From Vigna angularis (Eukaryota > Streptophyta > Magnoliopsida > Fabales > Fabaceae): a DNA stretch of 64,000 bases. The stretch is taken from NCBI RefSeq assembly GCF_016808095.1, contig NC_068979.1:21039444-21103443 (forward strand). Direction: 5' to 3'. Shown here piece by piece: positions 12,321 to 24,479 of this stretch. The notes under the pieces were generated by a model. That model did not search any database. It was not told the origin of the DNA and worked only from the letters and a program-made list of their open reading frames with translations. A program made the translations under genes and the position numbers. Within the stretch, counting starts at the first letter, position 1. Each line of letters opens with the position of its first letter.

Positions 12321-13099
12321 AAACATATATAAAAATAAAAAACTCACATATTAGGCAAAAGATAAAATAAAAAGGGTAATAAAAAGGGATTTTGTTTATA
12401 TAAAATAATGACATTCTCGCTTTAAACTATTTTAGAAAATATAGAGGTTTTTTTAGTTGATTTATAAAATAATTTATTCTGTAAGAGAGTATTTATTCTT
12501 TATGATGAATTTATTTAAGTGATGATGATCTACATACATTTTAAATTTTTTTTCTTATTTTTAGTAACAAAATAGGAGTTATAGAGTATGAATAATGAAT
12601 ATTTTTCAAATAACTCTTATAAATGTTTCTTCAATTTAATTACTTCAAAACATGACATCTTATATGGTGGTGTTAAAATTGATCCAGTTCTAGGTTTCAA
12701 ACCTATTGAAGATTCAATATCTCTTCTAAATAGTAAACCAATAATATAATTATGAAAAACTTTAAACAATTGTTATATTTCTTAAATCGACTTCGTATTT
12801 TCTTTTCACGGAAGACAATAACAAATATTATTGAATTTCATTCTTTGAAGACTTATTATCAAGTTAGTAGGTAAATTCAAAATATCTTTAAAATTGTAAA
12901 ATATTATAATTGTTTTGCATAAGAACTTAACTAGAATATAATTAGTCAATATCCAATATTACATTAAATTGCATCAAAGGTAGCCATATTAAATTTATAT
13001 GAAATTTTCTATTTTCAATTAATAGACGACAATCTAAACAAATTTATTGGAAATTAGGAATTTACTTGTTAACGTTTTTGAAGGAAACTGATAATTAAT
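12321..13099. other. AT-rich sequence, probably decayed gypsy DNA
   Basis: Between the solo LTR and the recognisable old gypsy protease. I cannot identify coding sequence here. It is plausibly more of the same old element, too decayed to read. Confidence 0.35.
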
Positions 13100-13741
13100 A
13101 TATATGTTGAACACAATCATAAAAAATAAGTAAATGAGGTGCACCTTGGTCATACAATACATCTATAATTTGACCTTTAATGAAAGACATATCTTGAATC
13201 AAATAATCGTTTTGAGTGGCTTCAGTTCCAATCATATTACAAACTCTTCCTATTGTTGAAGGTCTTACTTTGAGTGTAGAAGGATTGAAATATGGTTTTG
13301 ATTACCCGCGTTCGGGTAACACATGTCTAGGTTTTCCATACTTAAAATATATCTAATTACTTTAATGTGACAATGTTTAACATAATGATTTTATCCACAC
13401 TTAAGACACCTCATATAGTTATTCAGAGGTTTGTTTGGAATTTCTTGAAAAAAAAAAGTGAATGTATTAGGATTTCCATGGATGGGGATAATAGAGTTTT
13501 TCCTCATTATGTTTTTTTTTATTTGATTAAGGTTTGAAAATCCCGAATAAATATAGAAAAATCATAAATTTCTAATATTCTTACTATTCTTCTCAATTCG
13601 AAAAGTAGGTTCATCCTCAAATTATAAAAGAAAGTATAAAACTTTTCTGGCTTTTCAAACTTATAGACATATTCTCTCATCACCGCACTTTCTTGTTTTA
13701 ATATCATAAGCTTTTGTTCTCTTGAAATAATTGAGGAAATA
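13100..13741 (-). pseudogene. Old Ty3/gypsy gag-protease remnant, downstream part
   Basis: Read on the minus strand, 13519-13741 encodes the C-terminal part of a gypsy gag domain (LMILKQESAVMREYVYKFEK). A degenerate CCHC zinc knuckle, broken by a stop codon, lies at about 13370-13420. A protease-like stretch follows at about 13140-13265, where the active-site DSGA motif is altered to DQGA. Stops and frame changes make it non-functional. The remnant is cut at 13741/13742 by insertion of the young gypsy element, and its missing upstream half resumes at 23745. Confidence 0.75.
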
Positions 13742-14649
13742 TGTAACATCCCAATAAATAGTAATTACCATTAATTAGAATTAATTACAATTAACAGTAA
13801 ACAGTCGACAGTTTTTACAGCTAAACAAGAACACAAGCCAAACGGCTAGGAGTACAGCGTTACAACGTCGAGTCCCAAAAATAGCGAACGCTAACAACGA
13901 ACGGTTTTACAACATAAGTAACCGAACGTCCTAAAACATAAACAAAACTATTAACAACTGCAAAAACGAGCGATCTACTGCTCGGCCTTAACTTCCACTT
14001 CGACTAGGTTGGCGTCCTCCAAATTTTCTTCTTCCAGTAAAGCCTCAAGTGGCGCCTCTCCATCTGCTCACATCCACAACGGATGATCATTGCATTGACA
14101 GGACGGACGTACATAAATAGTAGACAACACAAGGAAATTTGCAAAGGTAAGCTTAGGTAATTTAATTCATACATATCACATACAGTTTAACATACGAATT
14201 TAACACACAAGACATGCATCAATACATCGAAGCATAATATGATTCATCCAAAACTCTCCTAAGACCGACCGTCCGGACTGTGTGAATCCATGTAACCGCA
14301 GGCGTTCATGCACCCAGTTGGTGTAGTAACTGGGACCCTCATCAGCTGCCAACCGAGGTTAACCCTATCAGCCTCAAAGTACTCAATAGGGCTAGGGCCT
14401 CCTGCCATTCCCACGCATGACCTACTCTCCTCTACCTGAGAAGAGTACTCACGGAATATCAGGATGATCAGCCATCAGCGATTTTACCATGGTCACACTT
14501 TACAACTCATCATAATCATTCATAGAGACGTTCCTCCTTGGAACGCTCGTTCAAATTCCAAAATCATAATCTCATCTCATATTTGGTTCACACACTTCAT
14601 AATTCACTCAACATCACGCTTTCATTCTTAGTTACACTTCTTTAAAAAG

Positions 14650-15130
14650 ACGAACGTTAATTAACTGTATAACGAACGCTATTTAAGATCGGGACGAACG
14701 CTATTTAGAAGTCAGGACGAACGCTATTTGTGATCGGGACGAACGCTATTTAGAATCAGGACGAACGCTTTTTGTGATCGGGACGAACGCTATTTAGAAT
14801 CAGGACGAACGCTTTCAAAAATCAATAATTATTCAATTTGCACGATCGCTGGATAGGAGACCTTGCGCGATTTAGAACGGACGCTCGTTATAAGGTCGAG
14901 CGCTATTTCGGACGAACGCTTGGTAGGATACCGTACGCCGTTTAAGACGAACGCTCGACATGAGATCGAACGCTACTAAAGACGAACGCTCGACATAAGG
15001 TCGAACGCTATCAAAGACGAACACTCGACATAAGGTCGAACGCTACCAAAGACGCACGCTCGACATGAGGTCGAACGCTACCAAAGACGCATGCTCGACA
15101 TAAGGTCGAACGCTATTTATCATTTATCTT
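14650..15130. repeat. LTR-internal array of ACGAACGCT motifs
   Basis: The first half repeats 'gacgaacgctattt' about every 28-30 bp. The second half repeats a unit of about 35 bp, 'gacgaacgctcgacataagg' followed by 'tcgaacgctaccaaa', about five times. Each unit pairs CGCTCGAC with GTCGAACG across a 5-base spacer, so the transcript could form a row of short hairpins. The same array is at about 22036-22516 in the other LTR. Confidence 0.85.
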
Positions 15131-15139
15131 TTTGAACGA

Positions 15140-15162
15140 GCGTTCGGTCTAAGACCGAACGC
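15140..15162. repeat. Perfect 10-bp inverted repeat in the LTR
   Basis: GCGTTCGGTC, then TAA, then GACCGAACGC: a perfect stem with a 3-base loop, immediately after the motif array. The copy in the other LTR is at 22526-22548. Confidence 0.9.
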
Positions 15163-16358
15163 CACTTAGGACGAACACTCAATTAGCATTTCAAATGGGG
15201 ACGCTCGTTCTAAGACAGAATTCTTTCCAAAAGAAAGAATTTAACTCTAATTCAAATTTAGAGAAGACGAACGGTATATGACCGTACAAGGACGAGCGTA
15301 ATTGTTCAATCAGAGAAAATGATGTTGTTCCAGATTTTTCAGTTTACAATGACTTTACAGATTTCATACGATTCATAACTTATGATTTTTCTCCACCATA
15401 AATCTCATACATTACAGAATTCATATTATCATTTCATCCCATACAGAATTCAATCATATTCCAGATCATACGTTTCATTCTCAACATACAGTGCAACCAA
15501 TCTTACAAATATACATCCAGTATAACAACAGAGTTCGTTCACGCATGATTAAACCATCAAACATTTCATACATTTCAGACATCCAGTATACTTCAGGCAT
15601 TTCATAAACATCAACAAGCATTAAATTAAATTACTAAAGCTTCCCTTACCTGGTCTAGCAATGAACTCCCTAAGCGAATGCGTTTAACTTGTCCAAATAC
15701 AGATTCCTACCCTCAACGTGCTTCTCGAATGTTTCACTAAATCTAACCACAAGAAACGGAGACAAACTCAGCTTATACTCTAACATGCAGCAGGACCAGC
15801 GTCCGCATGCAATTCTGAACGGAGCGTTTTAGGGTTCGAAAACTTACCAGTTCAGATTTCAGTTCCGCTCGGTTCAAATGAAAGCCCACGACACAGTGAA
15901 CGATCCTACGGTTCTGAAATGGAAGTAGAGATGCTGGTGGTGAGTGATCTTAGAGAGAAGATGAAAAGAGTTTTAGAGAGAAGCTGGAGAAAAGAAATGG
16001 CCAGAGTTTCGTGGAGAAGAAGATGAATGCATGGAATGGAGTGAAGTGTTTTCAGAGAAATCATTTTCTCTTCCTCGCCGAACGACCATGCAATCACGTA
16101 CGGCCACCTGGCTTCCACTACAGCTTTTAGAAGCTCCTGACGTGACAGATGGCGTCAGTGCATGCAGAGGGTGAATTTCCCTTCCCGCGCTGGACGAACG
16201 TCCATCCTCTGCACGCCACTTGTTTTCCACCAACGTTTCTGGAACGCTCCCTCAGTGACACATGGCCGGCGCATGCAGAGTGGGTTTTGACGTGGCACAG
16301 TGCATTTAATGGTGATTAAAGAGTGTGATTTGGTGCGTTAATTATTCAGGGTTTCACA

Positions 16359-16368
16359 ATCCCCCTAA
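16359..16368 (-). other. Polypurine tract of the young gypsy element
   Basis: On the minus strand, AGTTAGGGGGATTG directly precedes the 3' LTR. This is the expected position of the plus-strand DNA primer. Confidence 0.75.
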
Positions 16369-16402
16369 CTACAAAAATTTTCGTCCTCAAAAATTCTAAG
16401 AC

Positions 16403-19400
16403 TTACCAGTTAAACAATTGAGGGTACAGCTCCTTCATGGCCTCTTCAACCTCCCATGTTGAGTCTCCAGTCCTTGCATCCCACACCACCTTCACCAAAG
16501 TAACTTGTTTTCCCTTGTAGAGTTGGATACGGCTATCTTCCACTCGGACGGGTTGCATCTCCAGCGTTCGGTTTGGGCGAAGCTGGACGTCTTCCAACTC
16601 CAGTACGTGTGATGGATCAGCTATATATTTCCGGAGTTGAGAAACGTGAAAGACTGGATGCAGGTTGGACAGTTGAGGTGGTAAAGCTAGTTCATACGCA
16701 ACTGATCCAATCTTCTTCAGAATTTGATAAGGCCCTACGAACTTGGGTGAAAGCTTCTTTGGACGAAGGACTCTTCCCACTCCAGTGATTGGATTCAACC
16801 TGAGAAACACGTGATCTCCCGCAGCGAACTCCAAGGGTCTTCTCCTCTTATCAGCATAGGATTTCTGCCTGCTTTGAGACGTCTTCAATCGTTCTTGAAT
16901 CAGTTTCACCTTCTCGGTTGTTTGTTGGATTAATTCTGGTCCGGTTAATACATTCTCTCCTTCTTGGAACCAACACAGTGGCGTTCGACATTTCCTTCCG
17001 TAAAGAGCTTCAAACGGTGCCATTCCTATGCTTGCTTGAAAACTGTTGTTATATGTGAATTCAACGAGCGGCAGAACTTCATCCCAAACTCCCATGTGAT
17101 CTAGGACGCACGTCCTCAATAAGTCCTCGAGCGTTTGGATGGTTCGCTCAGATTGGCCGTCCGTCTGAGGGTGATAAGCAGAACTCATTCGCAACTTGCT
17201 TCCCAATTCTCCTTGCAACGATTGCCAAAAACGAGATGTGAATCTCGTGTCTCGGTCTGAAATGATGCTTGAAGGAACTCCATGCAACCGAACGATTTCT
17301 TTTACGTACAGTTTGGCCAAGTTTGTCATTGACATCTTCAAATTAACGGCCAGGAAGTGAGCGCTCTTAGTTAACCTATCTACGATCACCCAAATCGAGT
17401 CATGGTTTCTGACTGTGCGTGGGAGGTGAGTCACAAAATCCATGGAGATGCTGTCCCACTTCCATTCAGGAATATCCAGTGGCTGCAATAACCCGCCTGG
17501 TCTTTGGTGTTCGGCTTTTGCGCGCTGACAAGTCAAGCATGACGCTACAAAACGTGCGACATCACTTTTCATTCCCGGCCACCAGAACGAACTCCGAAGA
17601 TCTTGGTACATCTTAGTCGTACCAGGATGCATGCTAAGACGGCTGTGATGTCCTTCCTCCAGGATGATTCTCTTCAGTTCGCCGTCGTTTGGAACGCACG
17701 TTCTATCCATATAGCGCAGTAAATCGTCCGTTCCAATATTAAATCCCTTAGCCTGATCTGTGCCGAGCGTACTCAATATCCTTGCCAATTCCTCATCTTC
17801 ACGCTGTTTCACTCTGATCCGATCAAACACATCACTGGAAAGTCTAAGGTTACAGCATCTAATCACGTTCGCTCCTAAATCGAACTGTAACCTCAGATCT
17901 CTAAAACTTTCCACCAAGCTCAGCTCTTTCACCATCATTGCCGAGACCCTCACAGCCTTCCTACTCAAGGCGTCAGCCACCACATTAGCTTTTCCAGGAT
18001 GATACAACAGCTCGAACTCAAAATCTTTCAAGAATTCAAGCCACCTCCTTTGCCTCATATTCAATTCCTTTTGATCAAAGAGGTACTTGAGACTCTTGTG
18101 ATCACTAAATACTTGAAACGTTGCTCCATATAGGTGATGCCTCCAAATCTTAAGTACAAACACGACTGCTGCCAACTCTAAGTCGTGTGTGGGGTAATTC
18201 TTCTCGTGGATCTTCAACTGCCTAGAAGCGTAAGCCACCACCTTCCTCTCTTGCATCAATACGCAGCCCAAACCTTGATACGACGCATCACAATACACTT
18301 CAAAAGGTTTGGCCGTGTCTGGAATGACCAATACTGGGGCGCTCGTTAGTTTCTTCTTCAATTCCTGGAAGCTCTCCTCACAACGATCGGTCCATGCAAA
18401 CGGCTGGTCCTTCCTGGTGAGATAAGTCAGAGGGGCTACTATCTTAGAGAATCCCTCAATGAACCGCCTATAGTATCCCGCGAGCCCCACGAAGCTTCTA
18501 ACCTCTGTGACCGAACGTGGGCTCTCCCAATCCAGCACTGCTTTCACCTTGGCTGGATCCACTGCAATACCTCCTGCAGAAACGACGTGCCCCAAGAACT
18601 GGATTTCCTTCATCCAGAATTCACACTTTGAACGCTTGGCATACAATTCTTTCTCCCTCAACACGCTCAACATGATTCTCAAGTGGTCTTCATGCTCCTT
18701 AAAGCTCTTGGAATAGATAAGGATGTCATCAATAAACACCACTACAAATTTGTCCAGGTACGGTCTGAAAATCCTGTTCATGTAGTCCATGAAAATTGCA
18801 GGTGCGTTCGTCACTCCAAAGGGCATCACCACATATTCATAATGACCATAACGAGACCGAAATGCTGTCTTATGAATATCTCCCTCCTTCACTCTAATCT
18901 GATGATAGCCCGAACGTAGATCAATCTTTGAAAACACGCACGCACCTTGCAACTGATCCAGCAGGTCGTCTATCCTTGGCAGTGGATACTTGTTCTTGAT
19001 GGTCAGCTTATTAAGTTGTCTATAATCAATGCAGAGCCGAGAGCTGCCATCCTTCTTCTTGACCAACAACACAGGTGCTCCCCATGGTGAAGTACTCGGC
19101 CTGATGAACTTCTTATCCATCAATTCTTCAATCTGCATTTTTAACTCGGCCAATTCGGCTGGTGCCATCCTATAAGGTTGAACCGAGATGGGTGCAGCAG
19201 TTGTCACCAGGTCGATCGTGAATTCAACCTCGCGTATAGGAGGTAGACCAGGGACTTCATCCGGAAAGACGTCCGGAAAGTCATCCACTACCGTTCGTCC
19301 TCCACTGCTCTCATCATTGGACGAACGTTCCACTTCGTTGTCTTCATACGTCATGATCAGAAAACAGCTCGCTCCTTCCATGATGTCTTCCTTCAACTGA

Positions 19401-20971
19401 CCGCAATCGACAGACAACTCCTCCTCTTCTTCACCTGGGAAGACTAACTCCTTCTTCCCACAATCAATGAGAATCCGATTGGTAGCCAACCAATCCATTC
19501 CCAAAATTACTTCTAAGTCTTGAAGGGGTAAGCAAATGAGATTGACCTTATATCTACGCCCCTCAACTTCTATAGGACATCTTACACAAACTGTAGACGT
19601 CTTGATCCCACCAGCCGCTGGGGTTGACACCACCAAGTCGAACTGTAATTCACTCTCCACTAGTCCCAGTTTCTCAACGCATGCCTTCGAGATGAAGGAA
19701 TGAGTTGCCCCCGAATCATACAACACTCCACACGGCTTTCCAAACAAGAAGCAAGTGCTGGTGATGAGCGTACCTGATCGAGCAGCTTCAGCACCCGTAA
19801 TTGCATAAACTCTTCCTGTAGCTTGTGCACGTCCACCTCTTCCTTGTTGGGCTCTTCCAGCGTTCGGCGGCCTCATTGCCGCACGTCCTCCCACATAGCA
19901 TTCGTTCTCCAAGTGTCCATTCCTTTTGCATTTAGTGCAGTATTTTCCCCCATTCAGTTGAGGACAAGCCCACCTCAGGTGTGGTCCTCCACACTGGAAA
20001 CATGCCACACTCCTTGGCTGTCCAGACTGGCCGACAATAGCCAAGGCTTGGGATCCACTCGCGTTGACTGCTGGACGAGCGTAAGGGGATCCTCTCTGAT
20101 TAACATTTCCCTTTGAGACAATCGGCCCCCTTACTGTCTGCTGTTTCTTGTGCCGTTCCGCCTCTGCCAGGTTCTTCTCCAACACCTTGGCCCTCTCCAC
20201 CACAGCAGGGAACGTTCGGATACACAAACTGGAAACTACAACCTTCAAATCACTGCGTAGACCGTTCTCAAATTTTCTACACTGCCACTCCTCACTAGTG
20301 GCCATTGTGTTGAAGCGAATCAAGTGTTTGAACTTGTTCGTATATTCAGAAACTGACATTCCCCCCTGAACCAGCTGTAAAAACTCCACCTCCTTTGCAA
20401 AACGGACACTGTCAGGGAAGTACTCCTCATAGAATTTATTTCTGAACACTTCCCACGTAATCTGCTGGTGAGCATCCGTCAGAATGGCTCGGGCGCTCGC
20501 CCACCAGTGGCTGGCTTCTCCAGTCAGCAAGTACTCCGCATACGCCAAGCGGTTTTCATCCGGACATCTCTTGGCGTTGAAAATTCTCTCCATATCTCTC
20601 AGCCACTGGTCCGCTTCATCCGGAAGACACTTGCCACTGAACTTGGACGGATGGTGCTGAAGAAAACTCTCCAAGCTCCATTCAGCATTAGGTTGGGTAG
20701 CATGTTGAGTGGCGTTTGAAGAAGAAGCTCCAGTCGCACCTCTAGTGGCAGCCAAAATCTCCATCAATTGCCTTTGCGTGTTTTCAGAATTAACACGCGA
20801 GGCCTCCAAACCTTGCATAGCAGCTTGGTTTTGCTGCATCAGAGTGGCGTTTTGCTCCATGAGGGTGGTATTTTGCTGTTGGAGTCTCTCAATGACGTTC
20901 TCCAACAATCTAGAGTTGTTGGAAGCATCAGGTTCACTCGGTTGAGGTGGGGGAGGAAGTCTAGGAGCCAT
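16403..20971 (-). CDS. Gypsy gag-pol polyprotein, uninterrupted
   Basis: A single 1522-aa frame starting at ATG 20969-20971 and ending TAA 16403-16405. The gag domain is at about residues 95-290 and two zinc knuckles lie near 322 and 342 ([13 protein letters not shown] and [14 protein letters not shown]). The aspartic protease has DSGATHS at about 416. Reverse transcriptase has the FIDD active site at about 744, and RNase H follows. Integrase has its HHCC zinc region near 1108 and the first catalytic Asp (SMDF) near 1178. The C-terminal end carries a chromodomain-like segment ([20 protein letters not shown]). By family it encodes particle assembly, polyprotein cleavage, reverse transcription and integration. 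All expected domains are present in order without stops or frameshifts, so this copy may still encode a working protein. An N-terminal Gln-rich coiled-coil region (about 20-70) precedes the gag fold. Confidence 0.95.
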   Translation of the reverse strand: MAPRLPPPPQPSEPDASNNSRLLENVIERLQQQNTTLMEQNATLMQQNQAAMQGLEASRVNSENTQRQLMEILAATRGATGASSSNATQHATQPNAEWSLESFLQHHPSKFSGKCLPDEADQWLRDMERIFNAKRCPDENRLAYAEYLLTGEASHWWASARAILTDAHQQITWEVFRNKFYEEYFPDSVRFAKEVEFLQLVQGGMSVSEYTNKFKHLIRFNTMATSEEWQCRKFENGLRSDLKVVVSSLCIRTFPAVVERAKVLEKNLAEAERHKKQQTVRGPIVSKGNVNQRGSPYARPAVNASGSQALAIVGQSGQPRSVACFQCGGPHLRWACPQLNGGKYCTKCKRNGHLENECYVGGRAAMRPPNAGRAQQGRGGRAQATGRVYAITGAEAARSGTLITSTCFLFGKPCGVLYDSGATHSFISKACVEKLGLVESELQFDLVVSTPAAGGIKTSTVCVRCPIEVEGRRYKVNLICLPLQDLEVILGMDWLATNRILIDCGKKELVFPGEEEEELSVDCGQLKEDIMEGASCFLIMTYEDNEVERSSNDESSGGRTVVDDFPDVFPDEVPGLPPIREVEFTIDLVTTAAPISVQPYRMAPAELAELKMQIEELMDKKFIRPSTSPWGAPVLLVKKKDGSSRLCIDYRQLNKLTIKNKYPLPRIDDLLDQLQGACVFSKIDLRSGYHQIRVKEGDIHKTAFRSRYGHYEYVVMPFGVTNAPAIFMDYMNRIFRPYLDKFVVVFIDDILIYSKSFKEHEDHLRIMLSVLREKELYAKRSKCEFWMKEIQFLGHVVSAGGIAVDPAKVKAVLDWESPRSVTEVRSFVGLAGYYRRFIEGFSKIVAPLTYLTRKDQPFAWTDRCEESFQELKKKLTSAPVLVIPDTAKPFEVYCDASYQGLGCVLMQERKVVAYASRQLKIHEKNYPTHDLELAAVVFVLKIWRHHLYGATFQVFSDHKSLKYLFDQKELNMRQRRWLEFLKDFEFELLYHPGKANVVADALSRKAVRVSAMMVKELSLVESFRDLRLQFDLGANVIRCCNLRLSSDVFDRIRVKQREDEELARILSTLGTDQAKGFNIGTDDLLRYMDRTCVPNDGELKRIILEEGHHSRLSMHPGTTKMYQDLRSSFWWPGMKSDVARFVASCLTCQRAKAEHQRPGGLLQPLDIPEWKWDSISMDFVTHLPRTVRNHDSIWVIVDRLTKSAHFLAVNLKMSMTNLAKLYVKEIVRLHGVPSSIISDRDTRFTSRFWQSLQGELGSKLRMSSAYHPQTDGQSERTIQTLEDLLRTCVLDHMGVWDEVLPLVEFTYNNSFQASIGMAPFEALYGRKCRTPLCWFQEGENVLTGPELIQQTTEKVKLIQERLKTSQSRQKSYADKRRRPLEFAAGDHVFLRLNPITGVGRVLRPKKLSPKFVGPYQILKKIGSVAYELALPPQLSNLHPVFHVSQLRKYIADPSHVLELEDVQLRPNRTLEMQPVRVEDSRIQLYKGKQVTLVKVVWDARTGDSTWEVEEAMKELYPQLFNW

Positions 20972-21110
20972 TCGTTCTCTGGTTCATCAGAAAACGAGCG
21001 TTAGAATTGTTCAAGAGTTAAATATTTCCATAACTCATTAAACACAATACAAGCACACAACGAAAACATAGTGTACTCATAACCTACACGTCCTTTAAAA
21101 GAACAAAACT

Positions 21111-21122
21111 GCTCTGATACCA
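21111..21122 (-). other. Primer binding site, initiator Met tRNA type
   Basis: Minus-strand TGGTATCAGAGC lies 5 bases inside the 5' LTR. It is complementary to the 3' end of plant initiator methionine tRNA, as is usual for this lineage. Confidence 0.92.
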
Positions 21123-21127
21123 ATTAA

Positions 21128-23744
21128 TGTAACATCCCAATAAATAGTAATTACCATTAATTAGAATTAATTACAATTAACAGTAAACAGTCGACAGTTT
21201 TTACAGCTAAACAAGAACACAAGCCAAACGGCTAGGAGTACAGCATTACAACGTCGAGTCCCAAAAATAGCGAACGCTAACAACGAACGGTTTTACAACA
21301 TAAGTAACCGAACGTCCTAAAACATAAACAAAACTATTAACAACTGCAAAAACGAGCGATCTACTGCTCGGCCTTAACTTCCACTTCGACTAGGTTGGCG
21401 TCCTCCAAATTTTCTTCTTCCAGTAAAGCCTCAAGTGGCGCCTCTCCATCTGCTCACATCCACAACGGATGATCATTGCATTGACAGGACGGACGTACAT
21501 AAATAGTAGACAACACAAGGAAATTTGCAAGGGTAAGCTTAGGTAATTTAATTCATACATATCACATACAGTTTAACATACGAATTTAACACACAAGACA
21601 TGCATCAATACATCGAAGCATAATATGATTCATCCAAAACTCTCCTAAGACCGACCGTCCGGACTGTGTGAATCCATGTAACCGCAGGCGTTCATGCACC
21701 CAGTTGGTGTAGTAACCGGGACCCTCATCAGCTGCCAACCGAGGTTAACCCTATCAGCCTCAAAGTACTCAATAGGGCTAGGGCCTCCTGCCATTCCCAC
21801 GCATGACCTACTCTCCTCTACCTGAGAAGAGTACTCACGGAATATCAGGATGATCAGCCATCAGCGATTTTACCATGGTCACACTTTACAACTCATCATA
21901 ATCATTCATAGAGACGTTCCTCCTTGGAACGCTCGTTCAAATTCCAAAATCATAATCTCATCTCATATTTGGTTCACACACTTCATAATTCACTCAACAT
22001 CACGCTTTCATTCTTAGTTACACTTCTTTAAAAAGACGAACGTTAATTAACTGTATAACGAACGCTATTTAAGATCGGGACGAACGCTATTTAGAAGTCA
22101 GGACGAACGCTATTTGTGATCGGGACGAACGCTATTTAGAATCAGGACGAACGCTTTTTGTGATCGGGACGAACGCTATTTAGAATCAGGACGAACGCTT
22201 TCAAAAATCAATAATTATTCAATTTGCACGATCGCTGGATAGGAGACCTTGCGCGATTTAGAACGGACGCTCGTTATAAGGTCGAGCGCTATTTCGGACG
22301 AACGCTTGGTAGGATACCGTACGCCGTTTAAGACGAACGCTCGACATGAGATCGAACGCTACTAAAGACGAACGCTCGACATAAGGTCGAACGCTATCAA
22401 AGACGAACACTCGACATAAGGTCGAACGCTACCAAAGACGCACGCTCGACATGAGGTCGAACGCTACCAAAGACGCATGCTCGACATAAGGTCGAACGCT
22501 ATTTATCATTTATCTTTTTGAACGAGCGTTCGGTCTAAGACCGAACGCCACTTAGGACGAACACTCAATTAGCATTTCAAATGGGGACGCTCGTTCTAAG
22601 ACAGAATTCTTTCCAAAAGAAAGAATTTAACTCTAATTCAAATTTAGAGAAGACGAACGGTATATGACCGTACAAGGACGAGCGTAATTGTTCAATCAGA
22701 GAAAATGATGTTGTTCCAGATTTTTCAGTTTACAATGACTTTACAGATTTCATACGATTCATAACTTATGATTTTTCTCCACCATAAATCTCATACATTA
22801 CAGAATTCATATTATCATTTCATCCCATACAGAATTCAATCATATTCCAGATCATACGTTTCATTCTCAACATACAGTGCAACCAATCTTACAAATATAC
22901 ATCCAGTATAACAACAGAGTTCGTTCACGCATGATTAAACCATCAAACATTTCATACATTTCAGACATCCAGTATACTTCAGGCATTTCATAAACATCAA
23001 CAAGCATTAAATTAAATTACTAAAGCTTCCCTTACCTGGTCTAGCAATGAACTCCCTAAGCGAATGCGTTTAACTTGTCCAAATACAGATTCCTACCCTC
23101 AACGTGCTTCTCGAATGTTTCACTAAATCTAACCACAAGAAACGGAGACAAACTCAGCTTATACTCTAACATGCAGCAGGACCAGCGTCCGCATGCAATT
23201 CTGAACGGAGCGTTTTAGGGTTCGAAAACTTACCAGTTCAGATTTCAGTTCCGCTCGGTTCAAATGAAAGCCCACGACACAGTGAACGATCCTACGGTTC
23301 TGAAATGGAAGTAGAGATGCTGGTGGTGAGTGATCTTAGAGAGAAGATGAAAAGAGTTTTAGAGAGAAGCTGGAGAAAAGAAATGGCCAGAGTTTCGTGG
23401 AGAAGAAGATGAATGCATGGAATGGAGTGAAGTGTTTTCAGAGAAATCATTTTCTCTTCCTCGCCGAACGACCATGCAATCACGTACGGCCACCTGGCTT
23501 CCACTACAGCTTTTAGAAGCTCCTGACGTGACAGATGGCGTCAGTGCATGCAGAGGGTGAATTTCCCTTCCCGCGCTGGACGAACGTCCATCCTCTGCAC
23601 GCCACTTGTTTTCCACCAACGTTTCTGGAACACTCCCTCAGTGACACATGGTCGGCGCATGCAGAGTGGGTTTTGACGTGGCACAGTGCATTTAATGGTG
23701 ATTAAAGAGTGTGATTTGGTGCATTAATTATTCAGGGTTTCACA
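21128..23744 (-). repeat. 5' LTR of the young gypsy element
   Basis: 2617 bp with TG...CA ends. By eye it differs from the 3' LTR at six sites, all transitions. This LTR should hold the promoter of the element; I did not find a TATA box I would defend. Confidence 0.95.
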
Positions 23745-24192
23745 AAATATTTTTCTATAATTTTGCATTTTAAATACTTCCCATGTGATAATTATTCATT
23801 ACCCTTCTAATAGTCTTCTGCTACCATCCCACCAATATTTAGCATCTCCTTTCAACATAAACACAGAATAATTTACCTTTTGGTTACCAAGATAATTCAT
23901 ATCAAAATATTTTCTTTATTTTCATAATCTATAATTAAGCTTTTTTGAACTATAACCTCTAGAGAAATGGAGGTATATTTCTCCTAAATTCAACTAAACC
24001 ATGAGATTCAGTGGGTCCTTCATGTCTTTGATTCCTTAATAGTGTTGTTGTCATGTCTCTAATTACTTTTTGTGTACTCATTATTCCTCCTATTATTTGT
24101 CATATAAAATTATATAAGTTAGTCTTTATAAAAAAATCATGATGAACTCATTTCATAGGTCACAAATAAAACACTACTCTGATACAATTTAT
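23745..24192 (-). pseudogene. Old gypsy gag remnant, upstream part
   Basis: The minus strand around 23820-23900 reads as the gag segment that normally precedes the block at 13519-13741 (motif LKGDAKYWWDG, then ITWEVF). A degraded primer site (CTCTGATACA on the plus strand, 24177-24186) marks the 5' end of the internal region, so the old element also ran on the minus strand. Stops are present. With 13100-13741 this is one element split by the 10-kb insertion. Confidence 0.75.
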
Positions 24193-24479
24193 TGTAATAT
24201 CTTTATATTATTATGTAGTTACCAAATTTATTATATTTTGATAAACTATAAGTGTTCTAAAATTGTTTTTTTAAATTTACTGTTATTAATTTAATTTCAA
24301 CTTATAAATTATAATCTTTCTAAAACAAAGTATACCGCTTTTATTACTTATTTAACATCTTTGTACATTTTTATTTATGTATGTATATATATTAATTTTA
24401 CAAAAAAAATTATTCTTAATTACATATGTACCCACCCATCGACATCTATATATAGAGATCTCATTTTAACTTTTAACCC
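24193..24479 (-). mobile_element. Start of the old gypsy element's 5' LTR
   Basis: TGTAATATC begins 6 bases beyond the degraded primer site, as TGTAACATC does in the young element. AT-rich decay prevents finding the far end. Confidence 0.5.

Larger units (their letters stand above)
13742..16358 (-). repeat. 3' LTR of the young gypsy element
   Basis: 2617 bp, TG...CA ends, the same length as the copy at 21128. It carries an array of ACGAACGCT-type motifs (about 14650-15130) and a perfect hairpin (15140-15162). Small open frames at 15906-16233 occur identically in both LTRs and show no known domain. Confidence 0.95.
13742..23744 (-). mobile_element. Complete young Ty3/gypsy retrotransposon, Tekay/Del-like chromovirus
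   Basis: A full element of 10,003 bp in minus orientation: 5' LTR 21128-23744, PBS 21111-21122, one open gag-pol frame 20971-16403, a purine tract at about 16359-16368, and 3' LTR 13742-16358. Both LTRs are exactly 2617 bp and I find only six differences between them. The flanks carry the 5-bp target duplication AAATA (13737-13741 and 23745-23749). The reverse transcriptase sequence type and a C-terminal chromodomain-like segment suggest the Tekay/Del chromovirus lineage. It is inserted in the gag region of an older gypsy element lying in the same orientation. Confidence 0.95.

Noticed and set aside
14650..15130. Regularly spaced repeats resembling a CRISPR array
   Set aside because: Spacers are not unique, the unit is part of both copies of a plant LTR, and there are no cas genes.
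15906..16233. Two overlapping minus-strand frames, repeated at 23292-23619
   Set aside because: They lie inside the gypsy LTRs, duplicate only because the LTRs do, and show no domain.
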